The notes beneath the pieces are model-generated. The model was not told where the DNA came from and made no database searches. It saw only the letters and a list, made by a program, of their open reading frames with translations. A program made the position numbers and the translations under genes. Shown here piece by piece: positions 8,639 through 16,403 of a DNA stretch of 64,000 nucleotides (position 1 is its first letter; each line of letters opens with the position of its first letter). The stretch comes from Lachnospiraceae bacterium UBA1759 (GTDB lineage: Bacteria > Bacillota > Clostridia > Lachnospirales > Lachnospiraceae): contig DCHF01000014.1 in NCBI GenBank assembly GCA_002315555.1, positions 1 through 64,000 on the forward strand, read 5' to 3'.

Positions 8639-8687
8639 GATCTTGACATTTCCCGCCGACAGGCAGGCATCCCCTTGTGTCAAGATC
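8639..8687. other. Inverted repeat in the gap after the GH36 gene
   Basis: Arms GATCTTGACA (8639-8648) and TGTCAAGATC (8678-8687) are perfect over 10 bases, with a smaller internal G/C hairpin (CCCGCC...GGCAGG). There is no clear T run, so it may be a weak terminator for the GH36 operon, a promoter-region operator for the NlpC/P60 gene (TTGACA lies in the arm), or both. Confidence 0.5.
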
Positions 8688-8689
8688 CT

Positions 8690-10450
8690 TTATTTTCTCT
8701 TCAGCGTTACCAGACCGCCCACCGGCACCTCAAATACCGTAAGTCCGGAGAGCACCTTCTCTTCTTCGGAGATCACATCGCCCATGCAATTCTGCACGGT
8801 GACCTTGAAATCACCGCAGATCTCCGCAAGCACGCGGCCGTTCATCGCACCGTTCGCAATGTACACCACGTCACGAACATCGGGCTGAATGACCTTATCC
8901 ACACCATAGACCGCTGCCACGTTCTTCTTCTCCGTGGCCGCCTGCGCCCAGGTGTAGTTCATGTGAGGCTCGTAGACCTTAAGCGTTTCTCCGAGAAGCG
9001 CATCCTTATGCTCACGCGCAAAGTCCAGCCAGAAGACGGACATCTTCTTCATCTCCGGCGTCAGCTTTTCCAGGCGCGCGGAGTACTGAATGACACCGTA
9101 CAGCACAGAGATCAGCTGCAGCGCTGCCGTGGACGGTTCCTCTTCCGGATGCCACATCAGCATATCGGAATGAACGGCGGACTTGCCCATCATCATGCGG
9201 AGGTCGAATACCCCCAGACGGTTCTGAAGATAATCATCCGGACAATCGCCCACGCGGAACATGTTGCCGACGGTGCGCATCCACGGGCCGATGTAGCCCT
9301 GTCTGAACTCCAGCATAACTTCCGGCTTGATTGCCTTCAGCGCCGCATTCAGGTCCTGCATAAAGACCGTCGCCGCGAGCTCCAGAGACGCCATGTCCAT
9401 GCGCTCGTTGAACGGCTCATTGTCCGGAGTGAAACGCCAGCAGTCGATGAAATCCAGTTTGAAACCATCCAGGTCCCACTCCTTCAGCGCCTTCTCGTAA
9501 ATGCCGATCAGGAAATCGCGCACTTCCCTGTAGCGCGGGTCCAGAACCGCACAGTTCAGGTTCGCCATATGAGTATCCTTTTTGTTCAGGACCATGTCCT
9601 TGAACTCCTGATATTTGGGGCTCTTGAAACCGATCAGCGGCACTGCATACCAGAGGATATACTTCATACCGATGTCATGCACCGCCTTCACATGCGCTGC
9701 CATATCCGGAATCTTTGCCGGCGCGACCTCCCAGTCGCCGCAGAACGCATAACCGCGGTTCGTGTCATCGGTCTGCCAGCCATCGTCGATGATGCAGGAC
9801 TCAAAACCGAGCGCTTTCGCGCGGCGGCACTCATCCTCCACATCCTTCGCGTACACTTCCTGATGATAGGAATACCAGAAGCTGTAACAGGGCTTCAGCG
9901 CTTCTTCCGGAACCGTTGCCGCCGTCATACCGAGGTCATTTTCCCACCATGCCGCTGCATCCTTAAGCGCTTCGTAAAGCGGGACGCGACGCTCATCGAT
10001 ACGGACCGTGATCTTTGCGGAAAGCTGATTCGTGAACTGCTGTACATTGAACTCAAAACGGTTGTCCATGACACCGTCCAGTTCCTCGATACCGCTGATA
10101 TAATCCATATGCATCCGGCACTCGGAAAGCTGCCAGGTCAGGCGGTTCATTCCCTGCCCGTCATACAGCGCGGATACCGGCGCATTCCGGGAGATCATGG
10201 AATCTTCCTTCTGGCCCCATTCCGGTCCCAGGTGGTGACGTTCCTTATAAAGCGGGGTCCAGTTGTACATCATCCCGACATCCGGGCGATGGAAATCCAC
10301 ACGGAACCGCGCATTGTCTTTTGCATTTTCCTCAGTCCAGGAAAAAAGGAAAGTAGCGAGCGTAACGCCAGCCCTCTCCTCTGTATGAATGAGCTCAGCG
10401 CTCATTCCGTCATGCATCTGTACTTCAAACTGATCCAGAATCTTTTTCAT
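8690..10450 (-). CDS. Glycoside hydrolase family 36 (alpha-galactosidase-like)
   Basis: A 586-residue cytoplasmic enzyme with the clan GH-D barrel signature: CIIDDGWQTDD, then YILWYAVPLIG, the nucleophile strand DGFKLDFID, and RVGDCPDD, where the acid/base Asp is expected. Family members release terminal alpha-galactose, or related residues, from oligosaccharides. It is shorter than the usual 700-plus residues, mainly in the N-terminal beta domain. The ATG at 10450 has a GAGGGA ribosome site and lies 11 bp past the stop of the VOC gene; the ATG at 10465 has none. It is last in a five-gene operon. The exact sugar is uncertain. Confidence 0.85.
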   Translation of the reverse strand: MKKILDQFEVQMHDGMSAELIHTEERAGVTLATFLFSWTEENAKDNARFRVDFHRPDVGMMYNWTPLYKERHHLGPEWGQKEDSMISRNAPVSALYDGQGMNRLTWQLSECRMHMDYISGIEELDGVMDNRFEFNVQQFTNQLSAKITVRIDERRVPLYEALKDAAAWWENDLGMTAATVPEEALKPCYSFWYSYHQEVYAKDVEDECRRAKALGFESCIIDDGWQTDDTNRGYAFCGDWEVAPAKIPDMAAHVKAVHDIGMKYILWYAVPLIGFKSPKYQEFKDMVLNKKDTHMANLNCAVLDPRYREVRDFLIGIYEKALKEWDLDGFKLDFIDCWRFTPDNEPFNERMDMASLELAATVFMQDLNAALKAIKPEVMLEFRQGYIGPWMRTVGNMFRVGDCPDDYLQNRLGVFDLRMMMGKSAVHSDMLMWHPEEEPSTAALQLISVLYGVIQYSARLEKLTPEMKKMSVFWLDFAREHKDALLGETLKVYEPHMNYTWAQAATEKKNVAAVYGVDKVIQPDVRDVVYIANGAMNGRVLAEICGDFKVTVQNCMGDVISEEEKVLSGLTVFEVPVGGLVTLKRK

Positions 10451-10461
10451 ATTATCCCTCA

Positions 10462-10920
10462 TCAAAAGGAGTGCAGTAACTCCACAAAGATCTTCAGCGA
10501 TGCGCGCGCGTCAAAGTAAGCGTACATGCCGGAGCCATCAGCATAGATGCCCTTCTGCGTGAGCGTCATTCCCTGCGCCTCACATTTTTCGATCGCTGCG
10601 TCCATGTCCTCAACATAGAATGCCACGTGATGCAGACCGCCACCGGTCTCCGTCAGGAAATCCTTCCAGGTGGAATCCGCACCGTACGGCTCAATCAGTT
10701 CAAACTGAATACCGTCAAAGTTGAAGAATGCCAGCTTGGCGCCGCATTCCGGTGCCGGAGCACCCATATACTCACACTTTGTCACATCGTACGTACCGCC
10801 GGTCGTGATCTCCGGCACGGGAAGTCCGAACAGGGCCGCATAGTTTGCCGCGGATACCTCAATATCGTCCGTGATCACCGCGACCTGAGTCGGTTTGCCA
10901 AATCCCAGATTGTCTAACAT
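10462..10920 (-). CDS. VOC-superfamily (glyoxalase/epimerase-like) protein
   Basis: A 152-residue two-module VOC protein. Likely metal ligands are in PTQVAVI (start), FELIEP, LHHVAFYVED and FVELLHSF (end), the spacing seen in methylmalonyl-CoA epimerase-like and glyoxalase I-like proteins. It could catalyse an isomerisation or epimerisation of a small sugar or keto acid made by the neighbouring enzymes. Upstream in-frame sequence to 11118 reads as the antisense of the next gene, and the ATG at 10920 has a GGAGGTG site, so that start is chosen. It lies between the TRIC channel and GH36 genes. Confidence 0.82.
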   Translation of the reverse strand: MLDNLGFGKPTQVAVITDDIEVSAANYAALFGLPVPEITTGGTYDVTKCEYMGAPAPECGAKLAFFNFDGIQFELIEPYGADSTWKDFLTETGGGLHHVAFYVEDMDAAIEKCEAQGMTLTQKGIYADGSGMYAYFDARASLKIFVELLHSF

Positions 10921-11009
10921 CGTACACCTCCGCTTGAATATTTGTTGTGAAGTCTTATTGATCTTAAAGGTACCGTAATACCGCCGCTTCCGGCGGGTCG
11001 CTGCCGCTC

Positions 11010-11636
11010 TCAATCCACCCGGGGCAGTCTCCAGTGGAATTTTGCCGCTAACATGCGCAGCACAAAGACCACGGCGGTGCAAAGAAGCATCGAATAGGTC
11101 GGGCCCAGAAGGTCCCATAAGAGCGCCATGGAAAGCGCACCGATCAAGGACGCACTCGCATAAAAATGCTTTACAAAAACATAGGGTGTGTTTTCTGCCA
11201 TGACGTCGCGCAGGATGCCGCCGCCCACGCCGGTGATGACACCCACGAAAACGCTTAAGAATACCGTCGGCTCGTCCACGCAGTCAAAACCCGCACGAAC
11301 GCCGATGGCCGTGAAGATCGCCAAGCCGAGGGAATCCATCACAAGAAGGATCAATTCCGGAACCCGTTCCTTTTTCCCGAGTAACCGGCGAACGGGCTTC
11401 AGAAAAACGATCACCGACACGACCAATGCCATTACAGCATAGACCGGATTACGGAATACAGCGGGCGGTGTGCTTCCGAGGATCAGATCACGGATCACGC
11501 CGCCGCCCACAGCGGTGGTGAGTCCCAGGATCGCCACACCGAAAATATCCATTTTTTTATCAACGGCGGTCATGGCACCGGAAACCGCGAATGCGATGGT
11601 GCCCAGGATCTCCAGAAAAGTTGCACCGGTTAACAC
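11010..11636 (-). CDS. TRIC/UPF0126-family membrane protein
   Basis: This 208-residue protein has seven hydrophobic helices arranged as two copies of the UPF0126 unit. Each copy has the G-G-G-[VI]-[IL]-R-D motif (AVGGGVIRDLILG and GVGGGILRDVMAE). Family members are prokaryotic trimeric intracellular cation channels (TRIC) and putative glycine-type permeases. The GTG start at 11636 follows GGAGGT closely. It begins 12 bp after the ATP-grasp gene and so is in the same operon. Confidence 0.88.
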   Translation of the reverse strand: MLTGATFLEILGTIAFAVSGAMTAVDKKMDIFGVAILGLTTAVGGGVIRDLILGSTPPAVFRNPVYAVMALVVSVIVFLKPVRRLLGKKERVPELILLVMDSLGLAIFTAIGVRAGFDCVDEPTVFLSVFVGVITGVGGGILRDVMAENTPYVFVKHFYASASLIGALSMALLWDLLGPTYSMLLCTAVVFVLRMLAAKFHWRLPRVD

Positions 11637-11648
11637 GTGAACCTCCGA

Positions 11649-12845
11649 TTATTCCACACTGTCCTTTAAGAGCTGCTCCAGCTCCTCATCCGTATCAACG
11701 TTGATCAGGTACATATAGTTTGCCATAGCGCCGGAAAGTGCTTCCGGGATCGGGCAATGCTGCATAACGCGGCCGGAGTATTTCTCCAGCAGGGCCTCGT
11801 GGTCCAGCGTGAAGCTCTTACCGTCACGACGGCCGATGAATACGCAGTGCGCATGCTTGCCTTCCGGTACCATCGTGCTGCCGAATGCGATCATATCCGC
11901 CCAGATCTTGTAAACATCGGTGCTGTGCGCATAGTTCATCATATCCGGGGTGAAACCGCCGCACGGACGCATGTTGACTTCCAGGCCGATGACCTTGCCC
12001 TTCTTACCGAAGCCTTCCATATCCTGCGTCAGGCGGAAAAATTCAAAGTGAACAAAACGGCTCTTGACCTCGAAAGCCTTGACCGTTGCGCGGCCGGCTT
12101 CGCGAACATCGTCCGGAAGCTCCTTACGGATGTAGTAAATGCTGTTGTCCGCATTATTTACGATGTCCATGATGCTGTTCGGGGTGACGTTACCGGTCTC
12201 GAAGATCGGTTCGCCGTCCGGTCCGATGACCGCATCATAGCTGTTGACTTCCGCATAGATGAACTCTTCCATGATATACTGAACATCCTTGTAGCTCGGA
12301 TGGCCGTTTGCCAGGAAGTCCAGCAGCTCCTCATCGTTCTTCAGCTTGTAGGTGTTGCTTGCGCCAACGCCGTTGTCCGGCTTGACGATGACCGGATAAC
12401 CGACCTTTTTAATGAAGTCGCGGCAGCCCTGCTCGTCCTCGACGAGGTAGTAGCGCGCCGTCAGAACGCCGGCCTTCTTGTAGTATTCCTTCATGCCGGA
12501 CTTGAACTTGATCCGCGGAATATCGGTCTCCTGGAAGCCGCTCATGATGTGGAAAGCGGTTCTCAGCTTGGCATCACGCTCCAGCCAGTATTCGTTGTTG
12601 GACTCCAGCCATTCGATCTCACCGTACTTGTAGATGAAGAATGCGACTGCACGATAGACTTCATCGTAGTTCTCCAGGCTGGAGACCTTGAAGTATTCGT
12701 TCAGGCTGCCCTTCAACTCCGGCATCAGGTTGTCATACGGGCAATCGCCGATGCCCAGCACGTTCATGCCGTTCTCCTTCAGGCGCTTACAGAACATCCA
12801 GTAGTTGGTCGGGAAGTTCGGTGAAATAAAAATAAAGTTTCTCAT
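11649..12845 (-). CDS. ATP-grasp carboxylate-amine ligase-like protein
   Basis: The 398-residue protein has a Rossmann-like N-terminus (FIFISPNFPTNYW), an ATP-grasp core with YPVIVKPDNGVGASNTYK and the strand VIGLEVNMRPCGGFTPDM for Mg-ATP. Enzymes of this fold join a carboxylate to an amine or thiol through an acyl phosphate. The partner substrates cannot be read. A GAGGAG site precedes the ATG. It lies 35 bp after the esterase and 12 bp before the TRIC gene. The operon mix (esterase, ligase, VOC, GH36) suggests handling of a conjugated sugar or acylated small molecule. Confidence 0.85.
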   Translation of the reverse strand: MRNFIFISPNFPTNYWMFCKRLKENGMNVLGIGDCPYDNLMPELKGSLNEYFKVSSLENYDEVYRAVAFFIYKYGEIEWLESNNEYWLERDAKLRTAFHIMSGFQETDIPRIKFKSGMKEYYKKAGVLTARYYLVEDEQGCRDFIKKVGYPVIVKPDNGVGASNTYKLKNDEELLDFLANGHPSYKDVQYIMEEFIYAEVNSYDAVIGPDGEPIFETGNVTPNSIMDIVNNADNSIYYIRKELPDDVREAGRATVKAFEVKSRFVHFEFFRLTQDMEGFGKKGKVIGLEVNMRPCGGFTPDMMNYAHSTDVYKIWADMIAFGSTMVPEGKHAHCVFIGRRDGKSFTLDHEALLEKYSGRVMQHCPIPEALSGAMANYMYLINVDTDEELEQLLKDSVE

Positions 12846-12880
12846 GTTTTCTCCTCAAAAAATATGATTTCATGAACCCG

Positions 12881-13651
12881 TCAGTCGAGTTCGTACATCA
12901 GGGCGTTGATTACGAAGGGCAGCTGTCTTTCCCAGCTGGCTTCGCAATGGGTTCCGTTCGGAATGATGCGGCTCGTCAAGAGCACGTGCTGTCCGATCAG
13001 CAGATGATTCAGCTTATCAAAGCTTTCTACCGCCGCCGGGTCGTAGGAAAACTCCTCCTCGCCGTAATCCATGTAGAGAACGGTGTTTTCATCGACCGGG
13101 GTCGTTGCGATCATTTTGGAGAGGGCTTTCATGTCGATCTCCATCGACGGGGAAAGAGACGCACCTCTTGAAAATACACGATTGTATTTGAAGAGTGCGT
13201 ACAGTGTCATGAGTCCGCCCATGGAGCTGCCGCTGATGAAGGTGTGCTCGCGGTCCGGAATCGTGCGGAAACGCTTGTCGATCATCGGCTTAAACACATT
13301 GGTGTAGAAGTCCATCGTTTCCCTGCCGCGTCCTTTGAACTTCCCGCCAAACTCCGGAATGTTGAAGTTGAACGGGGAATATTCGGACAGGCGGCCGCCT
13401 TCCGGGCTGTGATTGCACTCGATGGCTGCCACGATGAGCGGGACCTTATGCCGGTCCAGATACTCCGCCATACCCCAGCTCTTGCCGTATGTGGCGTCCG
13501 AGTCAAAGAAGACATTGTGGCCGTCAAACATGTAAAGGACCGGATAGCGTTTGCGGCGGTTCTCACGGTAACCGACCGGAAGATAGACGTAAACATTGCG
13601 TTTTTCCGTACCTGTGTAAGCAGGGTAGCGGATCGTCCATTTTTTGACCAT
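12881..13651 (-). CDS. Alpha/beta-hydrolase esterase (esterase D/Fes-like family)
   Basis: A 256-residue putative esterase with the nucleophile elbow SGSSMGG, an N-terminal VYLPVGYRENRRKRYPVLYM region typical of the esterase D/enterochelin esterase family, and a late His in NGTHCEASW. No signal peptide is seen, so it should act inside the cell. Likely substrates are short acyl or feruloyl-type esters, or siderophore esters; the sequence does not decide. The ATG at 13651 has a GGAGAG site. It is the first gene of the operon running to GH36. Confidence 0.85.
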   Translation of the reverse strand: MVKKWTIRYPAYTGTEKRNVYVYLPVGYRENRRKRYPVLYMFDGHNVFFDSDATYGKSWGMAEYLDRHKVPLIVAAIECNHSPEGGRLSEYSPFNFNIPEFGGKFKGRGRETMDFYTNVFKPMIDKRFRTIPDREHTFISGSSMGGLMTLYALFKYNRVFSRGASLSPSMEIDMKALSKMIATTPVDENTVLYMDYGEEEFSYDPAAVESFDKLNHLLIGQHVLLTSRIIPNGTHCEASWERQLPFVINALMYELD

Positions 13652-13957
13652 GGTATACTCTCCATATTCTTAACAGAATTTCTGTAGGATATCTGCGGAT
13701 GCGGCATTCCGCACTCGCAGGTCAATGTGTATAAATGCGCACACATAGACATTTTATTTTACTATAAATAGAAAAGAAGGTCAAATGTTCCGCTGTAAAA
13801 AAACCGCTATTTTTCAGCATTTTCAGTCATTCAGGCCCGGTACGACCGTAAAAACGGCCCAACTTGCCCCTTTCGTGCATCCCGCGGATGTGGTATAATC
13901 ACGCTAAGAAAAGTCCCGGCGGAGAATGCGCCGGAATCCCGGATCGGAGGTCCTCCC
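13652..13957. promoter_or_regulatory. Divergent promoter region, -10 box for trmO
   Basis: The gap separates the esterase operon (left) from trmO (right). A TATAAT box at 13894-13899 fits trmO; its -35 is weak. A T/A-rich stretch at 13750-13800 probably carries the esterase promoter, but no clear pair of boxes is seen. Confidence 0.55.
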
Positions 13958-14653
13958 TTGAGCGAGTTAAAAGTCATTGCACACATTCATACCGATTTTC
14001 ACGAAAAGTTCGGCATTCCGCGTCAGAGCGGCCTGCTGCCGGAATCGGAAGGGACCATCGTTTTTGAGCCGGAGTACCGCAATCCGTCCGCAGTCAAGGG
14101 ACTGGACGGTTTTAATTACATCTGGCTTCTGTGGCAGTTTGAAGGCGTGGAGCGTGAAGGCTTTACTGCGACCGTTCTGCCGCCGCGCCTCGGCGGTAAG
14201 GTGCACATGGGCGTGTTCGCAACGCGCTCGCCGTACCGGCCCAATCCCATCGGCCTCTCATCTGTAAAGCTGAAATGCATTGAATACACGGAAAACAAGG
14301 GCCCGGTCCTCCACGTGCTGGGCGCGGATCTCCGCGACAACACACCGATCTACGATATCAAGCCCTACCTTCCCTACGCCGATGTCCACACGGACGCAAC
14401 CGACGGTTTTGCCGGCGGAGTTAAAGAATACGCCATCGAGGTCGATTTCCCGGAGGAGCTTCTTCAGAAGATCCCCGAAGAGAAACGCAGCACGATCCTG
14501 GAGGTCCTCCGTCAGGACCCGCGTACCCGCAGCAATCAGACGCCCGAGCATAAATACGGCGTAGCCTTCTCCGGACTGGATGTCCGCTTCACCGTGCAGG
14601 ACGGGGTCCTGAAGGTGCATGAGGTGGTGCCGTATACGGGAAAAGCCAAATAA
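13958..14653 (+). CDS. trmO: tRNA (adenine37-N6)-methyltransferase TrmO (TsaA family)
   Basis: The 231-residue protein matches the TsaA/YaeB beta-barrel family. TrmO methylates N6-threonylcarbamoyladenosine 37 in tRNA that reads ACY codons, using SAM. Key motifs are GLDGFNYIWLLWQF, VHMGVFATRSPYRPNPIGLS and ILGADLRDNTPIYDIKPYL-like text (here VLGADLRDNTPIYDIKPYLP). The start is TTG at 13958, with GGAGG seven bases upstream; no good ATG exists. The C-terminal part from about residue 150 is the usual small extension. It is a single-gene unit ended by a shared terminator. Confidence 0.93.
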   Translation: MSELKVIAHIHTDFHEKFGIPRQSGLLPESEGTIVFEPEYRNPSAVKGLDGFNYIWLLWQFEGVEREGFTATVLPPRLGGKVHMGVFATRSPYRPNPIGLSSVKLKCIEYTENKGPVLHVLGADLRDNTPIYDIKPYLPYADVHTDATDGFAGGVKEYAIEVDFPEELLQKIPEEKRSTILEVLRQDPRTRSNQTPEHKYGVAFSGLDVRFTVQDGVLKVHEVVPYTGKAK

Positions 14654-14677
14654 CTACGCGGAGGTTTCCGCATCGTA

Positions 14678-14710
14678 AAAAAGGAGACGAGCGAACTCGT
14701 CTCCTTTTAT
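14678..14710. terminator. Bidirectional intrinsic terminator
   Basis: Arms AAAAGGAGACGAG and CTCGTCTCCTTTT pair perfectly around the tetraloop CGAA. It serves trmO and the convergent MATE gene. Confidence 0.93.
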
Positions 14711-14717
14711 TATTACA

Positions 14718-16130
14718 TCAATTGTTCGCGCCGACATCCGGCTTCTTCAGTTTCCGGATCAATGACAGCAGCATGATCACCGCCACGATGCAGCTCACAA
14801 ATTCCGTTGTCGGATAAGATGCCATCAGACCGATCTGGCCGAACAGTTTGTCAAACACAAAAATGAGCGGCATGTACAGGATCAGTTGGCGAACAATGGC
14901 CTGGATCAATGCGTAGCTGCCCTTGCCCATCGCCTGGAAGCTGTTTGTCGTGATGAAGTTGAGCAGCGTAAACGGTGCATTCAGGCAGCGCACACGAAGG
15001 AAGGATACACCGAAAGCGACCGTTGCGGCGACCGCTGCGGCATCGCCCTTGGAACTGATGAACACATTGACCAATCCGCCCGCAAAGATCTCATAAAACG
15101 TGATACTGATCACGGAGATCGTAAGGCCCCAGATGGTCGCGGTCTTAATGAATTCCTTCATACGCTTGTAATTCTTCGTCGCAAAGTTATATGCAACGAG
15201 CGGCAGCATACCCAGTGAGATACCGAGGCAGATCGCATTGGACAGGCGCTCGATCTTTCCAACGATGCCGAATGCCGCAAGCTGAAGATCGCCGTGCCCG
15301 GCGACCGCGCGGTTCAGGAACATGTTGGAGAAATCCATCAGAAGCGTGGTCACCGCAGACGGGATGCCGACCTTCAGGATCTCTGCCGCGTCCTTCTTTT
15401 CCACATGCATATGCCTGATATTCAGGGACAGACCCGTCTCATGCTGCGTCTTTTTCAGCACGACGATGAAATAGATCAGTGAAGCGGTATTGGAAAGTGC
15501 CGTTGCAAGTGCCGCACCGACGACCTGATAGCCGTCCGGCATCAATACGAACATGAACAGCGGATCCAGGATGATATTCAAGATACCGCCGCCGGAGAGA
15601 CCGTAACCGGCCTGCTTGGAGTAGCCGACGTTACGGAGAATGTGCGACAGCATGCCGGACATCGCCGTCGGGATCGTACCGAATACCACAACGATCATGA
15701 CATACTGCTTGGCATAGTTGATCGTGTCATTCGACGCGCCGAGCGTCCAGAGAAGCGGCTCCATGAAGATGAACACCGCAAGCGAATACAGGATCGCAAT
15801 GAGCAGCGTACCATAGAAGCTGAATGCACTGACATGCTTCACGCGTTCGTAATCCTTAAGGCCGATCAGTCGGGCGATGTAGCTTCCGCCGCCCACGCCG
15901 AACAGGCCGTTGATCGGGATCGTGAACAAAAACAGCGTGAACGACAGCGATACCGCTGCGATCATGATCGGGTTGCCCACACGGCCTACGAAGAACGTAT
16001 CCGCCATATTGTAGATAAGATTGATAAGCTGGCTGATGATAGTCGGAATCGCCATCGTCATCAGCGCTTTGGACACGGGAGCACTTGAAAAGAGCGCGTC
16101 ACGTTCCTCCTTTGTCTGAACCTTTGCCAT
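14718..16130 (-). CDS. MATE-family efflux transporter
   Basis: This 470-residue protein has twelve membrane helices in two MatE repeats. The first starts ALMTMAIPTIISQLINLIYNMADTFFVGR, the typical MATE opening; the second begins near LKVGIPSAVTTLLMDFSNMFLNR. Members export cationic drugs or metabolites using Na+ or H+. The ATG at 16130 has a GAGGAAG site. It is divergent from the 16404 gene and appears to be a single transcription unit. Confidence 0.9.
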   Translation of the reverse strand: MAKVQTKEERDALFSSAPVSKALMTMAIPTIISQLINLIYNMADTFFVGRVGNPIMIAAVSLSFTLFLFTIPINGLFGVGGGSYIARLIGLKDYERVKHVSAFSFYGTLLIAILYSLAVFIFMEPLLWTLGASNDTINYAKQYVMIVVVFGTIPTAMSGMLSHILRNVGYSKQAGYGLSGGGILNIILDPLFMFVLMPDGYQVVGAALATALSNTASLIYFIVVLKKTQHETGLSLNIRHMHVEKKDAAEILKVGIPSAVTTLLMDFSNMFLNRAVAGHGDLQLAAFGIVGKIERLSNAICLGISLGMLPLVAYNFATKNYKRMKEFIKTATIWGLTISVISITFYEIFAGGLVNVFISSKGDAAAVAATVAFGVSFLRVRCLNAPFTLLNFITTNSFQAMGKGSYALIQAIVRQLILYMPLIFVFDKLFGQIGLMASYPTTEFVSCIVAVIMLLSLIRKLKKPDVGANN

Positions 16131-16335
16131 AATAAAACTTCCTCACAAATATATTCACTGCCCCGGCCTAATGCCGCGACAGAAATCCGCAACAATATTA
16201 TTTTACCCCGATACACATTATCCCGCAATACATTGATCGTACAAGGTTCGCACTCTTTCCCGGATGATCTATGCGCTTTTTACCCAACCGACCGATTTAA
16301 CCCCTATTTTCAATTAAATCCAAACCCCCGCCGCC

Positions 16336-16364
16336 TTGACTTTTTTCACGTTGTTAAATAAGAT
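16336..16364 (+). promoter_or_regulatory. Sigma-A promoter of the DUF4965 gene
   Basis: TTGACT at 16336-16341 and TAAGAT at 16359-16364 are separated by exactly 17 bases and lie 40 bp before the gene. The rest of the 273-bp gap (16131-16403) is AT-rich and shows nothing else definite. Confidence 0.7.
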
Positions 16365-16403
16365 GTTTTTTAGAAAACAATACCCCTCAAGGAGGATCAT
16401 ATC

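Noticed and set aside
8600..10519. A 639-codon open frame on the plus strand
   Set aside because: It is the exact antisense of the GH36 gene, has no ribosome site and a His/Arg-rich composition typical of shadows of GC-rich genes.
11757..12824. A 355-codon frame opposite the ATP-grasp gene
   Set aside because: No ribosome site and no recognisable domain; antisense of a well-supported gene.
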